Part shown: in pieces, positions 7,445 to 13,052 of the stretch
How the letters are laid out: the number at the start of each line of letters is the position of its first letter
Numbering within the stretch: position 1 is the stretch's first letter
Position numbers and translations under genes: made by a program
NCBI GenBank assembly: GCA_001766655.1
Contig: MJCC01000019.1
Location: 283,472 to 298,389, forward strand
Length of the DNA stretch: 14,918 bases
Reading direction: 5' to 3'
From: Phytomonas francai
Taxonomy: Eukaryota; Euglenozoa; Kinetoplastea; Trypanosomatida; Trypanosomatidae
Notes under the pieces: model-generated
The model's database searches: none
The model's input: the letters and a program-made list of their open reading frames with translations, nothing else
Told to the model about the DNA's origin: nothing

Positions 7445-8857
7445 ATGTACCTTGAGCAGGAGCTGGGGATTTCGGATGGGAACGATTCCCGTGCACTCAA
7501 GAACACGTACAACGACGAAAACGGCATGGTGGCGAGAGAGTTCGACTCCAGGGCCTACATTCAGCGGCTGGACGACGAGCGGGCGGAGCGGGTGGCCCGC
7601 CGTCGGGCGCACGCCGGCGGCCTGCGGGGTATTTTCGCGCGCTGCGTCCCCTACGGCGGCCTGGTGGCCTCGGGCTTCAGCCTGACGAGCTCCTCCATCG
7701 GGGCCGGCATCATCTCCCTCCCCTCGGCCTTCCAAATGTCCGGCGTCGTCATGGCCTTTGTCTACCTGGTCGTCCTGGGGATATTCACCGTGTACTCGTA
7801 CACCCTTCTCGCGATTGCGGGAAAGCGGACGGGGCTGCGGAGCTATGAGAAGGTGGTGAAGGTGACGATGGGGGCCAGGATGGACTATTTCCTCGCGTTT
7901 TGCATGTGGTTCCTGAGCTTCGGTACCGAGGTCTCGTACGTGATCTCGATGTGCGACATCATCGGGACGTTCCTGAATAACTCCCCGAACGTCCCGCATT
8001 TCTTTACCACGGTTAAAGCGCATCGAATTATTACGGCGTTGTTGTGGTTGTTTTTTATGTACCCCCTTACCCTACCGCGGGAGATCAACTCCCTGCGGTA
8101 CTTTTCCGTGATTGCCATTTTTCTCATGATGTACTTCGTCTTCAGCATGGTTTTGCACTCCATCCTGAACACCCTACGCCACGGCGCGCGCGATGATATC
8201 GTCTACTTTCAGACCGGCAATACCGCCGTGCAGGCGCTCGGCATTTTTATGGCCGCGTATCTCTCTCAACTCAACTGCTATGAGGTCTACGACGAGCTCT
8301 ACAAACCAACGGTGAAGCGTTTAACTTTAACGGGCGGCATCAGCGCCAGCATCTGCTTTATCTTGTACTCCCTCGCGGGGCTGTTTGGCTACCTCGACTT
8401 TGGCGCTGCGGTGACCGGGAGCTCGTTGAAGCTTTATAACCCGATTAACGAACCCTTTATGGGGGTCTCGTACGCGATCATCATGCTCAAATTGTGCGTG
8501 GGGTATGGGCTCAATATGATCCCCGTGCGCGAGGCGATTTACCACGTGGTCAGGGTAGACTGCAAGACGATCCTGTGGTGGAAGCACGCCCTTATCGTGA
8601 GCACGATGGCGGTTTGTTCGCTCATCGGGGGGATTTTCATCCCACGCGTGAATACGGCTCTAGGGCTCGTCGGGGGATTTTCCGGAGGGTTTATTTCGTA
8701 TATCTTCCCCGCGCTGATGTACATGTACTCGGGACATTGGACGCTACAGACGGTAGGGTGGTTTCACTATTTTATGACGTATCTCTTGCTCATCTGCGGG
8801 GTCATCGGCGTCGTCTTCGGTACGATTTCTACTATTTATGGCGAGTTTAATGCTTAA
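7445..8857 (+). CDS. Amino acid transporter, AAAP (Aa_trans) family, 470 aa
   Basis: This is a polytopic membrane permease that moves amino acids across the plasma or an internal membrane, normally by proton or sodium coupling. The substrate cannot be read from sequence. About 70 hydrophilic N-terminal residues precede 11 hydrophobic segments at roughly 70-93, 98-125, 148-175, 192-210, 217-240, 258-277, 296-318, 338-360, 380-400, 405-428 and 440-463. The first helix carries SGFSLTSSSIGAGIISLPSA, the glycine-broken helix-1 motif typical of kinetoplastid family members. Supporting landmarks are YSYTLLAIAG, TLPREINSLRYFS, SQLNCYEVYDEL and GLFGYLDFG. ATG 7445 is the first ATG of the frame. The frame is open upstream to a TAA at 7355-7357, and a GTG at 7388 would add 19 residues, but kinetoplastids start almost always at AUG. 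The length is usual for the family. The gene lies between two paralogous CRAL-TRIO genes to which it is unrelated. Confidence 0.95.
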   Translation: MYLEQELGISDGNDSRALKNTYNDENGMVAREFDSRAYIQRLDDERAERVARRRAHAGGLRGIFARCVPYGGLVASGFSLTSSSIGAGIISLPSAFQMSGVVMAFVYLVVLGIFTVYSYTLLAIAGKRTGLRSYEKVVKVTMGARMDYFLAFCMWFLSFGTEVSYVISMCDIIGTFLNNSPNVPHFFTTVKAHRIITALLWLFFMYPLTLPREINSLRYFSVIAIFLMMYFVFSMVLHSILNTLRHGARDDIVYFQTGNTAVQALGIFMAAYLSQLNCYEVYDELYKPTVKRLTLTGGISASICFILYSLAGLFGYLDFGAAVTGSSLKLYNPINEPFMGVSYAIIMLKLCVGYGLNMIPVREAIYHVVRVDCKTILWWKHALIVSTMAVCSLIGGIFIPRVNTALGLVGGFSGGFISYIFPALMYMYSGHWTLQTVGWFHYFMTYLLLICGVIGVVFGTISTIYGEFNA

Positions 8858-8898
8858 GAGAAAGTGTTTTACATAGTGTTTAGCATTCGAAATTCGCG

Positions 8899-8922
8899 AA
8901 TAATAATAATAATAATAATAAT
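8899..8922 (+). repeat. (AAT)8 microsatellite
   Basis: Eight perfect AAT units lie about 40 nt downstream of the transporter stop codon, presumably in its 3' UTR. Confidence 0.97.
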
Positions 8923-9610
8923 AGTATGGTAACAAAATCTTACGAGCCACAGTTTGAAGGAGTATCTTACATATATATGGTATATAATAACTTTTTTTTG
9001 AAAATATAAAAATCATAACCCTATCATCTTATCTTAATTCGAAATGCAAAGAATATTTATTCATATACACATTTCGCTTTTATCAACTTAGCTTCCCTGG
9101 CTATCACTACTGCTTTGTTTAGACGACAAATACTACGGCGTGGTGGAGGCTTTGAAGTTTTAAACATCTATAAATGTGACAAAAATATGGAATGGCCTTA
9201 TTAAGTAACTTGGTTGAATTCTATTTATATCTAATTGTATTACCAATTTGTGTTGTATTATCGGGTATTAGATATATTGAATTTGCAGATGCTTTCTTTT
9301 GTAGATATCTGTCAAAGAAATTCTCTTGAAATTTTTCTTTTCGAAAACGCATAATGGTTTATCGACTGAAATTTTTTTATCTGCTTGCCCTTTCCATTAT
9401 TTCTGTTTAATTATTTTTCATACTTTTGAATTTATAATGTAATTTTTTCATGTGAACCGAATTCATTTTTGACTTTGAAACAATATCTACATTATTGTTG
9501 TGCATAAGTCTTTCTTCTCCTACCCACACTTCGAATATGTCTGCGTTTGCCTGCTTGCATTCTTTTCTATTTCATAATATTGACGCCATATTCTTTGTTT
9601 GTATTTTTTG

Positions 9611-9633
9611 TCCTTTTTTTTCTTTTGAATGAG
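9611..9633 (+). promoter_or_regulatory. Candidate trans-splice acceptor for short CRAL-TRIO gene
   Basis: The tract 9611-9626 is entirely pyrimidine and is followed by its first AG at 9632-9633. This gives a 37-nt leader that would contain an upstream ATG (9635-9637) followed after one codon by TAA (9641-9643). A second AG at 9664-9665 would leave only 5 nt before the start and would remove that tiny upstream ORF. Confidence 0.5.
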
Positions 9634-9670
9634 CATGCGATAAAATCCAATCGAATAATTCTTAGGTGGA

Positions 9671-10978
9671 ATGACGGAGCGTTCGGTTCTGTTAGAAATC
9701 GACGAGGAAGCCGCCACGCACGAGGCGGAGGTCGCCGTGATTCGGCAGAAGCTCGACATCCCTCACCACTACTTCGACTGCTGGATTTACGGCTTCCTGA
9801 AGAACAAACAGTTCGACATCGACGAGACGCTCGCGAAGCTGCGGCGGCGTTTCGAGATGGAGGTGAACGAGCTCGCGAGCTACGAGATCACCGAGGCGAT
9901 ACGGGACTCCCTCTCGAACGGGATTTTGCAGGAGCTGGGGGTCGACAAACTCGGGCGGACGGTCCTGTACGTCTGCACGCGGCGCGATTCGCCGGCGAAG
10001 CACCTCTGGGAGATGCGGCTGAAGTCGTTCGACATGTTCATCAGCTACGCGACGCGGCTCCGGCCGTCGACGAAGCGCTGCCAGCTCGTCCTGCTCGTCG
10101 ACCAGAAGGACGCGAGTCTGGTCGGGAACATCGACCTGCGCTTCCAGGCCACCATCGCGCTTCGCATCTCCAAGTTCTACCCCGGCATGGTCGACAAGAT
10201 CTACGTGTGCAATATGGGCCGCGTCCTCGCGGCCTGCATGAAGCCGATCATTTCGGCCCTCCCGGCGGTCGTCTCGAGCGTCGTTGAGGTGCTCACGGCG
10301 GCGGACCTCCGCCGCGGCGCCCTCCGCGCGATTCTCGACCCCGACGAGCTGCCGAAGAGCCTCGGCGGCCGCAGCGCCTGCGATACGGCCGCGGCCTGGC
10401 AGGCCTTCGCGGGGCGCGTCCTCGACTACTACGCCGGCCTCCGCCGCGGGATGCGCGAGGACGGGCTCTCCGTGAAGGCCTGGGAGCTCCGCGAGATCGG
10501 GGGCGGGGGGGCCGCGAGCGACCCCGGGATCTGCCGGACGCCGTCGGCGCCGAGCTCCGCCGTCGGGAACTCGAGCCGGCCCTCGGCCTCGCGCGGCGCC
10601 CCGGCGACGACCTGCAGTGAGACCTTCACCGACGCCACCCCCGACGAGGCCAGCGAGGACGGCGCCGAGCAGAGGACGGAGTGGCGGGCGATCATGCGCG
10701 CCGTCGATCCCTCGGTCGCCCTCGCCTTTCTCGAGGAGCTCCGCGACGGCCGCACCGAGATCGCGAACCAGGAGCTCTATGAGCGCTTCCTCATCACCGA
10801 ACTCGCGCACGGCCGCTTGACCGAGATTTTGAAACGCTGGACCAGCCCCAGCGAAGGAAACGACGACTCTGCAACCGAGGCTACAAAGGACAGTCTGCGG
10901 ACACGTGGGCAAAGTCGTAAGCCGAAGAAGGTGCCTAAGAAGCAAACAAGATCCTCCTGCCATTGTGCGATATGCTAG
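9671..10978 (+). CDS. Short CRAL-TRIO (Sec14-like) protein with CaaX-type C-terminus, 435 aa
   Basis: A probable lipid-binding or lipid-transfer protein, paralogous to the product at 3698-6985. Residues 34-63 form the CRAL-TRIO N-terminal helices (FDCWIYGFLKNKQFDIDETL, then AKLRRRFEME). Residues about 85-233 form the CRAL-TRIO fold: DKLGRTVLY, DQKDASL (144-150), LRISKFYPG (164-172), KIYVCNM and DELPKSLGG. An acidic Ser/Ala-rich linker (about 280-335) and a helical segment (about 338-390) follow. The tail is strongly basic (SRKPKKVPKKQTR) and ends SSCHCAIC. The last four residues, CAIC, fit a CaaX box (Cys, two aliphatics, X), with another Cys two residues upstream that could be palmitoylated. 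This layout matches the membrane-targeting tails of Ras-like proteins and suggests prenylation and membrane anchoring; that is inference. The start is the first ATG of the frame, just after the splice-acceptor region, and the stop is TAG. The gene is GC-rich (about 75% in a mid-gene sample). A long antisense frame over it is a by-product of that composition. Confidence 0.93.
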   Translation: MTERSVLLEIDEEAATHEAEVAVIRQKLDIPHHYFDCWIYGFLKNKQFDIDETLAKLRRRFEMEVNELASYEITEAIRDSLSNGILQELGVDKLGRTVLYVCTRRDSPAKHLWEMRLKSFDMFISYATRLRPSTKRCQLVLLVDQKDASLVGNIDLRFQATIALRISKFYPGMVDKIYVCNMGRVLAACMKPIISALPAVVSSVVEVLTAADLRRGALRAILDPDELPKSLGGRSACDTAAAWQAFAGRVLDYYAGLRRGMREDGLSVKAWELREIGGGGAASDPGICRTPSAPSSAVGNSSRPSASRGAPATTCSETFTDATPDEASEDGAEQRTEWRAIMRAVDPSVALAFLEELRDGRTEIANQELYERFLITELAHGRLTEILKRWTSPSEGNDDSATEATKDSLRTRGQSRKPKKVPKKQTRSSCHCAIC

Positions 10979-11147
10979 TAGTTACTTGGAGCACTGAAAG
11001 TCATTCACCAAGAAATGAAACGGAGAGGGAAAGGAAGAGGCAGGAAGGCAACGGAAAAGGGTTGCGAATGCTTTTTGGGACGGCCTCGCTTCTTTCCCCC
11101 TTTCACTTTCTTTTGCTTTTCATTACTATTTTTAGCACATTTTAGCT

Positions 11148-11150
<3 letters not shown>

Positions 11151-11181
<31 letters not shown>
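11151..11181 (+). repeat. (TA)15 microsatellite
   Basis: An uninterrupted TA dinucleotide tract of 31 nt, about 170 nt downstream of the short CRAL-TRIO gene. Confidence 0.97.
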
Positions 11182-11184
<3 letters not shown>

Positions 11185-11619
11185 TGTATTACTACTGTCA
11201 TCATTTTCTCCTTACTCTTTTTCGGGGAATGAGGGAAGGGGGGTGGGGGAGGGGGAGAGGTTCATCCGCAAGGGTAGTTTTACCTTCAAAAATAGGGGTG
11301 AGGGGAGGTAAAGCTGCGTCTGCGTTCTACAACATACCAACGATATACACCGAGGTTTATACAGCTTATACTATTTTTTCCTCTTTTTTTTTTCGGGTAT
11401 GGGCTACCTCTTCTTCTTCTCGTGGTTTCATCAGCATTTTTTCATTTTTTAATCTAATTAACTAGCATAGATATGCTATTCTCTACCAATGTAGGCATGC
11501 GTTTGGTATATTGGATCTTATTATACCTCACAACATTTTGAATATCCCTTTTTTATGACATTTTTATTTTATAATTTGCTTAATTTAAAAAGGGAAACAT
11601 TCATATTCATATTCATATA

Positions 11620-11621
11620 CA

Positions 11622-11692
<71 letters not shown>

Positions 11693-11699
11693 ATATATG
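11620..11699. repeat. ACAT / AT / ATGT compound microsatellite forming a perfect palindrome
   Basis: An (ACAT)n tract runs into an alternating AT core (11649-11668) and then an (ATGT)n tract. The mirror positions of C and G match exactly from 11625 to 11692, giving a perfect 68-bp palindrome with 34-bp arms centred at 11658/11659. Outside this the symmetry breaks at 11624/11693. It could form a cruciform in DNA or a long hairpin in RNA. Confidence 0.95.
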
Positions 11700-12653
11700 C
11701 TTCCGTTTGCATATAATATTGTAGGACTTGATTATATCGTTAAAAGCAATGACACTGTTGTCTTTAAATTATCAAACACCCTACCGATATTATTGTCTTT
11801 TTTTGGAATTTAACATAAATTTAGAGTCTTCATTCATCTGTTCTCCAGCCGAATTTCGGTGGTATTTGCTCTTTGTCTATTTGTATCTATTTGTTAGAAT
11901 ATAAAGTGTAAAAAAAAGGATTTAGACAAACAGAGGGTTCAAAAAAAAAATACTTCCTTTGTGGTAATATCCCCAGTCAATCTCTACCCGTGTGTTTTAG
12001 GCCTTTTTCAATTGTCACACAAGGGGTAATGAATTAGGGTTTTTTATCGGTTACTGCCCTACCGTACGGTGTTTAACGATATGCATTCTAATATCTAAAA
12101 TTCCATCAAAACTGGAATTTGATGAGGAAGTTTTTTCCTCCTAAGATGAAGACCATAAAATCAAAAACTGAGTTGTGTGCTAATCACTGCTACTATGGCG
12201 GTTGGGTTTACGACTTTTTATCCCCAGCAGAAGTTTCAGCCTTGGGGAAATGAGTAAGAAGTTCGGTCGGCGAAGGTAATTCTATAATCACATTTCCTGT
12301 AGATGGATATCACTCACTGGATGATGGACTGTGCACAAATTCCTCCCCAAAATGGGAAAATGCAATCTACGCGATGCTATTTTCTTCATTTTGAATTAAT
12401 GGGTTTGCGCGTGCTTATACGCACTGAATTTGATACTTTTCATCATCGCATCATTTTTACCAAAACGAACAAAAGCCTATTTTCAACCAATGGTTTCTCA
12501 ATGATCTATTCTCGAGACATTTACATGCACGAATGATAAAGGGAAGGTGTAGAGGCATCGATAGCAGTATCATCATCTGCGACCCCAAAGATCACTTTGC
12601 GATATCATGGAAATAAAGTCTTGAGGTGTAGTCAACTTTATTAAGAGAGTGCT

Positions 12654-12668
12654 TTATTATTATTATTA
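12654..12668 (+). repeat. (TTA)5 microsatellite
   Basis: Five perfect TTA units in the spacer upstream of the kinesin gene. Confidence 0.9.
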
Positions 12669-12947
12669 TTTTGAAATACATGATGGACTTTTTTTATAAT
12701 AAACAACGATGTTAGCAGTATTTTGTGCAGATATCGCTTTCTGTATTATTGAGTTTATTCTTTCTATCCACTACTAAATATATGATTTGTTTTTTTCCCT
12801 GCAAACATGCGACACAAGATAGCGTATTTTGCCTTCCTTTATATTATACAAGCGATAGTTCGATTCTCGGGATTTTGTCGCCCCCTGAATCTTAGAAACA
12901 ATAAAAGGCAAACAATGATACAGTAGCATGGCTTTACTTCATGTGGG

Positions 12948-12967
12948 TCCATCCTCCTCCTCCACAG
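12948..12967 (+). promoter_or_regulatory. Candidate trans-splice acceptor for kinesin gene
   Basis: A CT-rich tract made of TCC repeats ends in CACAG, with AG at 12966-12967. The leader would be 85 nt and would include an upstream ORF of eight codons (ATG 12982-12984 to TAA 13006-13008). A second possible acceptor is the AG at 13048-13049 after a T-rich stretch; it would leave only 3 nt before the start codon. Confidence 0.55.
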
Positions 12968-13052
12968 GGGGATCTGTTTTGATGGTCTTCCCCTCTATTG
13001 TGATGTAACGTTAGTTAAATTTATCTTTCCCTTGGATTTTTTTATCAAGAAA

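Larger units (their letters stand above)
8858..9670. other. AT-rich intergenic spacer between transporter and short CRAL-TRIO gene
   Basis: About 810 bases, very AT-rich. It holds a 10-bp palindrome (8892-8901), an (AAT)8 microsatellite and, near its end, the pyrimidine tract and AG expected for trans-splicing of the next gene. I see no coding potential or RNA gene. Confidence 0.75.
10979..13052. other. 2-kb AT-rich intergenic region, no gene supported
   Basis: This is the longest gene-free stretch in the window. From 5' to 3' it holds a (TA)15 tract, a purine-rich G-rich stretch (about 11225-11310), the (ACAT)/(AT)/(ATGT) palindrome at 11625-11692, several possible hairpins between 11985 and 12248, a (TTA)5 tract (12654-12668), a lone B-box-like motif near 12857, and the acceptor of the kinesin gene. 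Open frames are at most about 98 residues, encode low-complexity or AT-driven sequence and match nothing I recognise. An RNA gene cannot be excluded by eye. Confidence 0.7.

Noticed and set aside
9692..10963. 423-residue antisense open frame covering the short CRAL-TRIO gene
   Set aside because: It is the mirror of a GC-rich coding sequence in which antisense stops are rare. Its protein is Arg/Ala/Asp/Gly-rich low complexity, while the + strand encodes clear CRAL-TRIO motifs.
12034..12039. Telomere-like TTAGGG
   Set aside because: A single hexamer in an internal spacer is expected by chance; no array is present.
12119..12171. Box C/D snoRNA (TTGATGA at 12119-12125 and CTGA at 12168-12171)
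   Set aside because: The C box lacks its purine, the 53-nt span is short, no terminal stem closes the boxes and no second C'/D' pair is convincing.
12303..12536. 77-residue ATG open frame in the 2-kb spacer
   Set aside because: Its composition matches the spacer instead of the GC-rich genes, and it has no domain. It cannot be excluded without transcript data.
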